Assembly (NCBI GenBank): GCA_027923505.1
Contig: BROI01000002.1
Location: 2,604,001 to 2,668,000 of the forward strand
DNA from: Mayamaea pseudoterrestris
Taxonomy: Eukaryota; Bacillariophyta; Bacillariophyceae; Sellaphorales; Sellaphoraceae
Length of the DNA stretch: 64,000 nucleotides
Direction of reading: 5' to 3'
In this document: in pieces, positions 54,601-64,000 of the stretch
Numbering within the stretch: the stretch's first letter is position 1
Layout: each line of letters opens with the position of its first letter
Made by a program: the position numbers and the translations under genes
Notes under the pieces: generated by a model
Database searches by the model: none
The model's input: the letters and a program-made list of their open reading frames with translations, nothing else
Told to the model about the DNA's origin: nothing

Positions 54601-55372
54601 TGTTCCACAACCGCCTAGTCCTGGTCGGCATTTAGATTTGGAGCTGCCCGACTCGGACCCACGAGCCGTCGCTTACGTTGCTGGTTCGGCCCCAAACGCC
54701 TGGGGTTATCTGTCGGACGGAACAACGGTTACCGAAAAGATTATTGAGACGGAGAAGCGAATGTCAGATTACGACAAAAAGCGTCGATCGCACCCTTTGT
54801 TTGCGCACGCATGTCTGGCGCTCGTGGGCGAAATTATTAATCGGCGGTTGTTTTCAAACGTCCGTGAGCGAAAACAACTCACGTACGATGCCAACTTTTC
54901 CTTTTCAAACTTTGAACGCTTAATGGGAGGCTGGTTCTTGGTAGTGGTGACCGCTTCCAAGGAAAAGGCGCAGCAGGCACTCGAAGCTTGCAAGGAGACG
55001 CTGCATGCATTGCCTAAGTCGCAACCCATCACACCCGACAATGTTGAGTCTGCCAAGCGTGTCGTATTAAACCGACACGAGGGCGAACTACGAACAACAT
55101 CCTACTGGACGCAGATCATGTCTGGTATCCAAGAAGAATCAATTCCATTAAAGGGCCCACTTTCCGTGACTGACTTTCACGCAGTGGTCGAGTCAATTAC
55201 TGCTCGCGATCTGCAGCTCACCATCAACTGTCTCGGACTCGCCGATGACAAGCTCTTCACTTGCATTGGAAAGACAGTGTTGCCCAAGGGTTCTGAACTA
55301 AAGGAAGAAGATCTGGTCCGAGCTGATGCGCCAGTGATTGGAATGCGACGAGGTGGTGCACTAAAAAATTAG
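51673..55372 (+). CDS. SPP: Stromal processing peptidase (pitrilysin M16, plastid), two exons
   Basis: Exons 51673-52206 and 52307-55372; 100-bp intron, phase 0; 1199 aa. A signal peptide with TATAFLP (Phe23) predicts import into the complex plastid. The M16 inverted zinc motif HLTEH is at residues 156-160, and the downstream Glu helix (KERAAVLSEM) is in place. The stretch LPNGLSYVILPNKSPPGRFE, then GSRKRERLFGTGSQ|TNAYTDFQHTV across the splice, is typical of the plant enzyme. SPP removes transit peptides from imported precursors in the stroma. A second, inactive M16 half follows (about 500 onward), as in the family. Confidence 0.93.
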
Positions 55373-55424
55373 GACGCTTTAAAATAATGTATTCCTTTAC
55401 CATTTAATTAAATCTCCCATCACT

Positions 55425-56015
55425 TTAGAAAAACATAGTAATGGTACCAAGTCCAGCGGATGCTCCAATTAATTGCCATGATGACTTTTCGGCAATTGTA
55501 TTCGTTAGATTCTCTGGGTAGTAGTCCCATATGAAATGACGCACACCAGCTCCGTAATGATACGAGGCTGTAAAAGTGACAGCAAACTTGGCTGCCGCCG
55601 TCATAAGCATGCCATGCGACGCAGTCCACTCCATGAGAGCAAGCCCATTGCCCGAGCCAAGCAACTCTGCCGCTCCAATTCCAAAACAGCCAACCGAGAG
55701 CAAGCAACCGGTAACGCGGTTGACAATACTAGTTAAAGCAGCCATGGGAAACGCGTAAACAGTCACGTGCGGACTGACTGGCATGCCCTTGTCCTTCATT
55801 CGTTCACTGTAGTTCTGTCGAAAGAATGTGAAAACAAGCTGTTAAATCTTTCCTCCACTTTTGCTCGAGAATGGCGACAGAAATATCCGTACCTGTTTCT
55901 TGAAATCTTCTCCGCTATCTTTGGAAATGATCGTCATGGATCTTCCGACGTTTAAGCGAACGGACCGCTGCGCGTAGGAGCGCAATGAGGGCGCTAGAGA
56001 CATGAGGGACGCCAT
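55425..56015 (-). CDS. SDHC: Succinate dehydrogenase cytochrome b560 subunit (SDHC), two exons
   Basis: Exons 56015-55893 and 55814-55425; 78-bp intron, phase 0; 170 aa. The N-terminal ~40 residues form a mitochondrial presequence (LRSYAQRSVRLNVGRS). The second exon has the SDHC signature: MPVSPHVTVYAFPMAALTS, SIVNRVTG (Ser and Arg of the quinone site) and a third-helix HYGAGVRHFIWDY, with His residues in the haem b region (HGMLM). Three membrane helices are visible. It anchors complex II in the inner membrane. Convergent with SPP, 52 bp between stops. Confidence 0.93.
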
Positions 56016-57268
56016 GGTGGTGGAGCGATCTTTTTGTGTGGGCGGCCGATGAACGCGAACGAGAATCCATTCGAAGAAAGTTAGCGTTCGGGACAAACTC
56101 AGTGTGGGTGAAAGAGTACGAAGGAATGACCCGGAGAGGTGCGACGCATCACCGCCACCATGACGATCACAACGCTGCAAATCGGCCTCGTTGCTTGGTA
56201 CAGGCTGTATTGATTCAGAGTGAGTATTTCTTGTATGAGTATAGCGCGCTTGTTTGAAAATCTGTGAAGCTCTTGGCCGCATCAATTGAATGAAAGGCAA
56301 CGTCAGCGCGTTGTCGCTTGTTGGTTGTTCCTTCGAGTTGCTGCCACCCTCCCACCATTCCCTGTCCCTTCTCACAATCTATGTCATCAATTGCAGAACA
56401 TGACCGATAGAATTATTAATCGCAATCCCTACTTGTACGGGCCAGGACCCATCAAACGAATCCCTTCGCGTCCGTTCTTTGGATACTTTGGCCGACTCCC
56501 ACCCATGGCAGGCTTCTCCCAGGAGTCGAAACAATTAAGGTTCAGGCCCTGCCAGTGTCCGTTTGTTTCGGTTGATCCTCATGGCTGGATATCTGTTAAT
56601 ATCCAGTATCTGTGAATACTCAAGTTACTTAAGCTACAGAAGCAAGCCGACGTTACTAACACGTCGGCAACGGTCCCCTTAAAGTAGCGGTAACAACTAA
56701 ATCAAATCATTCTATTGCAAAGTACACGCAATCGTCTCGTTCCCCTCTTCTTACCAAGTTAGCAGACTGATCATCTCCTACTTGACCAAGTACTCAAGGT
56801 AACTCGACACAAGTTGTTGTCAAGAGGTTGATGACCATCAAGTTCCGAGTTGATGTAATTGAGAGTGGGAAGAACTTCAACAGCATCGTGGACTATAATA
56901 AGTTTAACTAAAGTGAAGAAAACGCTAGCTTGTATGCTGCTGTACATTGTCGGTAGCCTATCTGAATGCCTCCATGCCGCAGGCTTTCCTCGTTCAGCTA
57001 CGTACCTTTCGTGAAGCGTCTGTCCCTCGCACGTTCGTTGTCCTCGACCGCGAAAGCGCGCCCTAAATTCCATCGCTCGTTCTCACGTCATGGCGATTTG
57101 CTTTTGCCGTCAGCAAAGACAATCATTGGTGCTGCAGTTGGTTGTTACATTAACTCTACAATGAGACGGTGAAACTACTAAAAAAGGCAGAAAAGAACAG
57201 TCGGCTACATTACACACATCACACCTCATTACGTACCTCTTGAGCCAAAGCATCCACTTGACAGAACA
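56016..57268. other. Intergenic, 1.25 kb, no confident gene
   Basis: Upstream of SDHC (-) and MMADHC (+). A plus-strand open stretch from an ATG at 56402 (MTDRIINRNPYLYGPGPIKR, ending near 56615) and a minus-strand one (56771-57073, ATG at 57073) exist, but no domain is recognised in either. A perfect hairpin lies at 56646-56668. Confidence 0.5.
56646..56668. repeat. Perfect inverted repeat, 8-bp stem, 7-nt loop
   Basis: GCCGACGT - TACTAAC - ACGTCGGC. Each arm contains ACGT, a bZIP core. It may be a paired binding site or chance; no gene end is adjacent. Confidence 0.6.
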
Positions 57269-57850
57269 ATGACGTCGCCGCAATCCTACGGACAAACGTC
57301 TTCCACTCTATGGGGTCCTCATCTTTTAAATGACGGCGACGGAAACAACATTGAAGTATCGGTGCACACGCTACCCAAGCCACTCCAGCGAGAGTTTAAC
57401 CACGTGTTTCACGAGTCGAACATGAATCTCGACGGAATGTCGGACAATGAAGATGCCGTCTTTTTAGCCATACCAACAAACCAGCAAGCCCGCGTCGATC
57501 TGGTGGCTGTCGGAGATCATATAGAACAAGAAAAGGATAGACTGTTGAATGTCTTTATGGATTTCGCAAGAGTTGTTTGCCACAAGTTAAAAGGTGCTGG
57601 GTACTGGAGCGATTTCATCGACCCTTGCAGTGGTTTGCCCATGCTCACCTTGGACTGCTCCAAGGTTTACTCGGAGGTTGATGGAATGGAATGCTGCCTC
57701 GGCTACAAGAGTTACAATGCTGGGTTTTGCAAAATTCTTACGCATCCTCGGTGGGGAAGCAGTGTGTATCCGGCGACAATATTTTGCTATGCACCCAAGG
57801 CCGTGGTCATTGAAATTATTACGAAGACATATCCACTAGATACTAAGTAG
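57269..57850 (+). CDS. MMADHC: MMADHC (cblD) cobalamin trafficking protein homologue
   Basis: 193 aa, one exon. The conserved C-terminal domain reads RLLNVFMDFARVVCHKLKGA, GYWSDFIDPCSGLPMLT, then GFCKILTHPRWGSSVYPATI. In animals MMADHC takes cob(II)alamin from MMACHC and steers it to methionine synthase in the cytosol or methylmalonyl-CoA mutase in mitochondria. The human protein is longer at the N-terminus (presequence); here only a short leader is present. It suggests vitamin B12-dependent metabolism. A decayed copy of this gene lies at 61543-62060. Confidence 0.9.
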   Translation: MTSPQSYGQTSSTLWGPHLLNDGDGNNIEVSVHTLPKPLQREFNHVFHESNMNLDGMSDNEDAVFLAIPTNQQARVDLVAVGDHIEQEKDRLLNVFMDFARVVCHKLKGAGYWSDFIDPCSGLPMLTLDCSKVYSEVDGMECCLGYKSYNAGFCKILTHPRWGSSVYPATIFCYAPKAVVIEIITKTYPLDTK

Positions 57851-57892
57851 CTTTGGCGATACATATAATAAGTAGGTATTAATACGCGCCAT

Positions 57893-58375
57893 TTACGAAA
57901 ACAACTTTTTGGTCATGATTGAAACAAACTCGTCAAAAGTGACGTGATCCCCGCCTGATTGCGAGGCTCTGCTGATCATTTCCTCAAGCTCTTCGTTCGT
58001 CATGCTTTCTCCCAAATCTGTTGAGACTGCGCGGAGGTCATTCACACCAAGATATCCCTTGCCATTTGTGTCGAACATGTCAAAGATTCTACGATGCTCA
58101 TCTCGATTGTCGTCTGGTCCTCCGCGCTGAACGACGAGTTGAACAAATTCATCCATGGACATCAAGTGATCGTCAGGGAGTGCCTGAAGAGCCACTAAAG
58201 CTCCTTCAACTGGCGCGTTACCATCATTGGAAATTTGCCGCAGTACATCATGTAGGTCTCGAGCAAGAATCTTCCCTTTCTTTTCTGTATCGAAAAGTTC
58301 AAAAGCTCGGCGAATGTCCTGGAGCTCAAACCGACTGAGCTGCGTATCTAAAGCGTCTTGTTCCAAAGTTTCCAT
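57893..58375 (-). CDS. Centrin/calmodulin-like EF-hand protein
   Basis: 160 aa from ATG at 58375 (METLEQDAL). Four EF-hand units: FELFDTEKKGKILARDL (near-canonical loop DTEKKGKILARD), a degenerate second hand (PDDHLMSMDEF), FDMFDTNGKGYLGVNDL, and a degenerate fourth ending GGDHVTFDEFVSIM. Size and the helix SRFELQDIRRAF fit centrin, a basal-body and nuclear-export-linked Ca sensor, but loops 2 and 4 have lost ligands, so only two sites should bind Ca. Convergent with MMADHC, 42 bp between stops; its 5' side faces the satellite array. Confidence 0.85.
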   Translation of the reverse strand: METLEQDALDTQLSRFELQDIRRAFELFDTEKKGKILARDLHDVLRQISNDGNAPVEGALVALQALPDDHLMSMDEFVQLVVQRGGPDDNRDEHRRIFDMFDTNGKGYLGVNDLRAVSTDLGESMTNEELEEMISRASQSGGDHVTFDEFVSIMTKKLFS

Positions 58376-58544
58376 GTTAATATACTTATATAAGATATTG
58401 TTGCGGTATTCTATACGAAAAATGGCGATGTTGTACTGCATCTACCAACGTAAAGCCAGCAAAAAGGCGTCGAAAGCACATACCGACGCAGCGGTTTTAG
58501 CTGCGACAGCGCGGTTTGCATGGGCTCCCGGCCTGCAAACTTCG

Positions 58545-61542
58545 TGGCCCCAGGCTTGTCCACAGTAGCTGACTGCCACAACCCAGTCCAACAGCCAGAG
58601 AGGTGTCAATTGATAGCTGGCAGTTGACAGGCATAGTTTCATAATGTCAAAAGTGCAATGAATTCATCATTAGCCCATGTAGTCTCCAAGTTCTGTGACA
58701 GGGACTGCCAGAATTTCATGTCCCCAGGCTTGTCCTCAGTATCTGGCTGCCATAACCCAGTCCAACAGCCAGAGAGGGGTCAATTGATAGCTGGCAGTTG
58801 ACAAGCATTGTTTCATCATGTCAAAAGTGCAATGCATTCATCACTAGCCCATGTAGTCTCCTAATCTGTGACAGGGACTGCCAGCATTTCATGTCCCCAG
58901 GCTTGTCCTCAGTAGCTGGCTGCCATAACCCACTCCAACAGCCAGAGAGGTGTCAATTGATAGCTGGCAGTTGACAGGCATTGTTTCATCATGTCAAAAG
59001 TGCAATGCATTCATCACTAGCCCATGTAGTCTCCAAGTTCCATGACAGGGACTGCCAGAATTTCATGTCCCCAGGCTTGTCCTCAGTAGCTGGCCACCAT
59101 AACCCACTCCAACAGCCAGAGACGTGTCAATTGATAGCTGGCAGTTGACAGGCATTGTTTCATGATGTCAAAAATGCAATGCATTCATCAATAGCCCATG
59201 CAGTCTCCAAGTTCTGTGACAGGGACTGCCGGAATTTCATGTCCCCAGGCTTGTCCTCAGTAGCTGGCCGCCATAACCCACTCCAACAGCCAGAGTGGTG
59301 TCAATTGATAGCTGGCAATTGACAGGCATTGTTTTATGATGTCAGTAGTGCAATGCATTCATCAATAGCCCATGTAGTCTCCAAGTTCTGTGACAGGGAC
59401 TGCCAGACATGTCCCCAGGCTTGTCCACAGCAGCTCGCTGCCATAACCCAGTCCAACAGCCAGAGAGGTGTTAATTGTGAGCTGGCAGTTCAAAGGCATC
59501 CTTTGTTGATATCAAAATTGCAATGCATTCATCACTAGCTCATGTAGTCTCCAAGTTCCATGACAGGGACTGCCAGCATTTCATGTCCCCAGGCTTGTCC
59601 TCAGTAGCTGGCCGCCATAACCCACTCCAACAGCCAGAGTGGTATCAATTGATAGCTGGCAGTTGACAGGCATTGTTTCATCATGTCAAAAGTGCAATGC
59701 ATTCATCACTAGCCCATGTAGTCTCCAAGTTCTGTGACAGGGACTGCCAGCATTTCATGTCCCAAGGCTTGTCCACAGTAGCTGGCTGCCATAACCCACT
59801 CCAACAGCCAGAGAGGTGTCAATTGATAGCTGGCAGTTGACAAGCATTGTTTCATGATGTCAAAAGTGCAATGCATTCATCACTAGCCCATGTAGTCTCC
59901 AAGTTCCATGACAGGGACTGCCATCATTTCGTGTCCCAAGGCTTGTCCTCAGTAGCTGGCTGCCATAACCCACTCCAACAGCCAGAGAGGTGTCAATTGA
60001 TAGCTGGCAGTTGACAGGCATTGTTTCATGATGTTAAAAGTGCAATGCATTCATCACTAGCCCATGTAGTCTCCAAGTTCCATGACAGGGACTGCCAGCA
60101 TTTCATGTCCCCAGGCTTGTCCTCAGTAGCTGGCCACCATAACCCACTCCAACAGCCAGAGTTATATCAATTGATAGCTGACAGTTGACAGACATTGTTT
60201 CATCATGTCAAAAGTGCAATGCATTCATCATTAGCCCATGCAGTCTCCAAGTTCTGTGACAGGGACTGCCAGCATTTCATGTCCCAAGGCTTGTCCCCCC
60301 AGTAGCTGGCTGCCATGAACCACTCCAACAGGCAGAGAGGACTGGCATTGAGTACAAGCATTGTCTTCATGATGTCAAAAGTGCAATGCATTCATCACTA
60401 GCCCATGTAGTCTCCAACGACAGGGACTGCCAGCATTTCATGTCCCCAGGCTTGTCCTCGTAGCTGGCCGCCATAACCCACTCCAACAGCCAGAGTGAGT
60501 CAATTGATGCTGGCAGTTGACAGGCATTGTTTCATCATGTCAAAAGTGCAATGCATTCATCACTAGCTCATGTAGTCTCCAAGTTCCATGACAGGGACTG
60601 CCAGCATTTCATGTCCCCAGGCTTGTCCTGTTGGCTGCCCTCCCCACAACTGGTAGCTGGCAGTTGACAGGCATTGTTTCATCATGTCAAAAGTGCAATG
60701 CATTCCTCACTAGCCCATGTAGTCTCCAAGTTCTGTGACAGGGACTGCCAGAATTGCATGTCTCAAGGCTTGTCCCCAGTAGCTGGCTGCCATGAACCAC
60801 TCCAACAGCCAGAGTGGTATCAATTGATAGCTGGCAGTTGACAGGCATTGTTTCATGATGTCAAAAGTGCAATGCATTCATCACTAGCCCATGTAGTCTC
60901 CAAGTTCCATGACAGGGACTGCCAGCATTTCATGTCCCCAGGCTTGTCCTCAGTAGCTGGCTGCCATGACCCACTCCAACAGCCAGAGTGGTGTCAACTG
61001 GTAGCTGGAAGTTGACAGGCATTGTTTCATCATGTCAAAAGTGCAATGCATTCATCACTAGCCCATGTAGTCTCCAAGTTCTGTGACAGGGACTGCCAGC
61101 ATTTCATGTCCCCAGGCTTGTCCTCAGTAGCTGGCTGCCATGACCCACTCCAACAGCCAGAGTGGTGTCAATTGATAGCTGGCAGTTGACAGGCATTGTT
61201 TCATCATGTCAAAAGTGCAATGCATTCATCATTAGCCCATGCAGTCTCCTAGTTCTGTGACAGGGACTGCCAGCATTTCATGTCCCAAGGCTTGTCCCCA
61301 GTAGCTGGCTGCCATAACCCACTCCAACAGCCAGAGAGGTGTCAATTGATAGCTGGCAGTTGACAGGCATTGTTTCATGATGTCAAAAGTGCAATGCATT
61401 CATCACGCCATGTAGTCTCCAAGTTCCATGACAGGGACTGCCAGCATTTCATGTCCCCAGGCTTGTCCTCAGTAGCTGGCTGCCATGACCCACTCCAACA
61501 GCCAGAGTGGTATCAATTGATAGCTGGCAGTTGACAGGCATT
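58545..61542 (+). repeat. ~174-bp satellite array, first block (about 17 monomers)
   Basis: Head-to-tail monomers. AGTCTCC marks recur at 58681, 58855, 59028, 59202, 59376, 59546, 59720, 59894 and 60068, i.e. steps of 170-174 bp, mostly 174. Monomers share GTCAATTGATAGCTGGCAG, GTGCAATGCATTCATC and GACAGGGACTGCC. Two types differ at AGTTCTGTGAC versus AGTTCCATGAC. Some monomers have internal deletions (about 60290-60360, 60630-60660). The left edge lies just past the centrin gene. No coding potential. Confidence 0.95.
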
Positions 61543-62235
61543 CCTCATCTTTTGCGGTGACGGCGACGAAACAACATTGGTATCGGTGCACACGCTACCC
61601 AAGCCACTCCCGGCGAGTTTTCAACGTGTTTCACGGAGTCGAACATGAATCTCGACCGGATGTCGGACAGCAGAAGATGCCGTCACTTTGGCCATACCAG
61701 CAAGCCAACGAATACGTCGATCTGGTGGCTGTCGGAGATCATATAGAACAAGAAAGGATAGACTGTTGAATGTCTTTATGGATTTCGCAAGAGTTGTTTG
61801 CCACAAGTTAAAAGGTGCTGGGTACTGGAGCCGATTTCATGACCCTTGCAGTGGTTTGCTGTATACCTTGTTCACTCCAAGGTTTACTCCGGAGGTTGAT
61901 GGAATGGAATGCTGCCTCGGCTACAAGAGTTACAATGCTGGGTTTTACTAGATTCTTACGCATCCTCGGTGGGAAGCAGTGTATCCGGCGACAATATTTG
62001 CTATGCGGCGTGGTCATTAAAAATTATTACGAGAACATCCACTAGATACTAAAGTAGCTTTGGCGATACATATAATAAGTAGGTGATATTACTTGCCATT
62101 TGAAAACAACTTTGGTCATGATTGACAAACTCGTCAAAGTGACATGAGTCCCGCCTGGACCACGCAGATATTGATCAGCTCTCCAGCCGCTGACCGATCA
62201 TGGCATATGAATCCTGTTGGAGACTGCGAGGTCAT
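61543..62235 (+). pseudogene. Decayed duplicate of the MMADHC-centrin 3' segment inside the satellite
   Basis: Collinear with 57317-58041. It covers MMADHC from near codon 17 to its stop, the intergenic bases, and the 3' end of centrin on the opposite strand. Exact blocks remain (for example GGTGCTGGGTACTGGAG; GCTTTGGCGATACATATAA), but scattered 1-3 bp gains and losses and some scrambled parts (62160-62215) break both reading frames. Its left end abuts satellite GACAGGCATT; the right end joins satellite GCATTCATCAC. Confidence 0.9.
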
Positions 62236-64000
62236 GCATTCATCACTAGCCCATGTAGTCTCCAAGTGGCCTCTCTGTGACAGGGACTGCCAGCATTTCA
62301 TGTCCCCAGGCTTGTCCTCAGTAGTGGCTGCCATGACCCACTCGACAACAGCCAAGTGGGAATTGCAGCTGGTACATCAGTTTGCCGAGGCAAGACTTCT
62401 TTCTTTCATCATGTCAAAAGTTCAAATGTGTCCTGACCCGACTGCAGCTTGTCTAAAGCGCTTGTCCTCCAGTGACTGGCTCCTCTCCAACAGGCAGAGA
62501 GGTGTCAATTGATAGCTGGCAGTTGACAGACATTGTTTCATGATGTCAGAAGTGCAATGCATTCCTCACTAGCCCATGTAGTCTCCAAGTTCTGTGACAG
62601 GGACTGCCAGAATTGCATGTCTCAAGGCTTGTCCCCAGTAGCTGGCTGCCATGAACCACTCCAACAGGCAGAGAGGTGTCAATTGATAGCTGGCAGTTGA
62701 CAGGCATTGTTTCATGATGTCAAAAGTGCAATGCATTCATCACTAGCCCATGTAGTCTCCAAGTTCTGTGACAGGGACTGCCAGCATTTCATGTCCCCAG
62801 GCTTGTCCTCAGTAGCTGGCTGCCATGACCCACTCCAACAGCCAGAGTGGTGTCAACTGGTAGCTGGCAGTTGACAGGCATTGTTTCATCATGTCAAAAG
62901 TGCAATGCATTCATCACTAGCCCATGTAGTCTCCAAGTTCTGTGACAGGGACTGCCAGAATTGCATGTCTCCAGGCTTGTCCACAGTAGCTGACTGCCAT
63001 AAACCACTCCAACAGCCAGAGAGGTGTCAATTGACAGCTGACAGTTGACAAGCATTGTTTCATGATATTACAAGTGCAATGCATTCATCACTAGCCCATG
63101 TAGTCTCCAAGTTCTGTGACAGGGACTGCCAGCATTTCATGTCCCCAGGCTTGTCCTCAGTAGCTGGCTGCCATAACCCACTCCAACAGCCAGAGTTATA
63201 TCAATTGATAGCTGGCAGTTGACAGACATTGTTTCATGATGTCAGAAGTGCAATGCATTCATCAATAGCCCATGCAGTCTCCAAGTTCTGTGACAGGGAC
63301 TGCCAGCATTTCATGTCCCAAGGCTTGTCCCCAGTAGCTGGCTGCCATGAACCACTCCAACAGCCAGAGAGGTGTCAATTGATAGCTGGCAGTTGCCAGG
63401 CATTGAACTGTGATGTTAAAAGTGCAATGCATTCATCACTAGCTCATGTATTCTCCAAGTTCCATGACAGGGACTGCCAGCATTTCATGTCCCCAGGCTT
63501 GTCCTCAGTAGCTGGCCGCCATAACCCACTCCAACAGCCAGAGTGGTGTCAATTGATAGCTGGCAGTTGACAGGCATTGTTTCATCATGTCAAAAGTGCA
63601 ATGCATTCATCACTAGCCCATGTAGTCTCCAAGTTCCATGACAGGGACTGCCAGCATTTCATGTCCCCAGGCTTGTCCTCAGTAGCTGGCCGCCATAACC
63701 CACTCCAACAGCCAGAGAGGTGTCAATTGATAGCTGGCAGTTGACAGGCATTGTTTCATGATGTCAAAAATGCAATGCATTCATCAATAGCCCATGCAGT
63801 CGCCAAGTTCTGTGACAGGGACTGCCTGAATTTCATGTCCCCAGACTTGTCCGTCCTCAGTAGCTGGCCGCCATAACCCACTCCAACAGCCAGAGTGGTG
63901 TCAATTGATAGCTGGCAGTTGGCAGGCATTGTTTCATCATGTCAAAAGTGCAATGCATTCATCACTAGCCCATATAGTCTCCAAGTTCCATGACAGGGAC
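62236..64000 (+). repeat. ~174-bp satellite array, second block (runs off window end)
   Basis: The same monomer resumes after the inserted duplicate, about 10 copies to the window end. The first (about 62336-62470) is strongly rearranged, with non-satellite bases. The monomers beyond are well conserved and in the same orientation. Confidence 0.95.

Noticed and set aside
55893-56375. Long N-terminal extension of SDHC
   Set aside because: A mitochondrial presequence already begins at ATG 56015; the upstream frame is low-complexity 5' UTR.
56286-56615. Possible small gene with MTDRIINRNPYLYGPGP
   Set aside because: No recognised homology; the ATG lies inside an otherwise featureless stretch; left as intergenic.
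61543-62235. Functional second MMADHC gene
   Set aside because: Frameshifts in several places and loss of conserved residues; treated as a decayed duplicate.
63229-63570. Open frames inside the satellite
   Set aside because: Pure satellite sequence; period 174 is divisible by three, so frames stay open by chance.

Overview
This is a gene-dense stretch of eukaryotic nuclear DNA, most likely from a photosynthetic stramenopile (diatom-like or a related ochrophyte). Genes have ATG starts and few, short GT-AG introns (14 placed here, 62-133 bp). Several predicted proteins begin with a signal peptide ending in an ASAFAP-like Phe motif (HAFAP, TGFAW, TATAFLP, ASSF, CHAFS), the mark of import into a plastid of secondary origin. 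Nothing suggests a prokaryote: no operons or Shine-Dalgarno sites, and the products are eukaryotic (ATM, SET1, NPL4, PCF11, TRAP1, VPS9).

Layout. 1-7.4 kb: 3' end of a Q-rich gene, a plastid PHT4-like transporter, a two-PH-domain protein, NAC-beta and an EntD-type phosphopantetheinyl transferase. 7.6-18.5 kb: a full-length ATM kinase in five exons. 18.6-22.7 kb: PCF11, a MAK11/PAK1IP1-type WD protein and a four-cysteine Rieske-like protein. 22.9-32.9 kb: a block bounded by two direct copies of a 42-bp minisatellite; it holds a SET1-type methyltransferase, two small conserved or unknown genes, a VPS9 Rab5-GEF, a small acidic spliced gene and a COQ5 pseudogene. 32.9-45.0 kb: an eight-span membrane protein, an ISE2-like plastid DExH helicase, a tail-anchored coiled protein, a UPF0489 protein, QTRT2 and mitochondrial TRAP1. 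45.9-58.4 kb: LPA3-like (DUF1995), an unknown protein, a nucleotidyltransferase-like protein, NPL4, stromal processing peptidase, SDHC, MMADHC and a centrin-like EF-hand protein. 58.5-64 kb: a ~174-bp satellite array running off the window end, interrupted by a decayed duplicate of the neighbouring MMADHC/centrin segment.

Functional themes: plastid function (transporter, stromal processing peptidase, LPA3-like, ISE2-like helicase, Rieske-like), mitochondrial function (TRAP1, SDHC), DNA damage signalling and chromatin (ATM, SET1), RNA processing (PCF11, MAK11-like, QTRT2) and cobalamin trafficking (MMADHC). Genes are mostly divergent or convergent pairs with 40-350 bp between them. The most unusual elements are the paired minisatellite with helically phased bZIP-type sites, the multiply broken COQ5 copy beside one of these arrays, and the satellite with its embedded pseudogene duplication.
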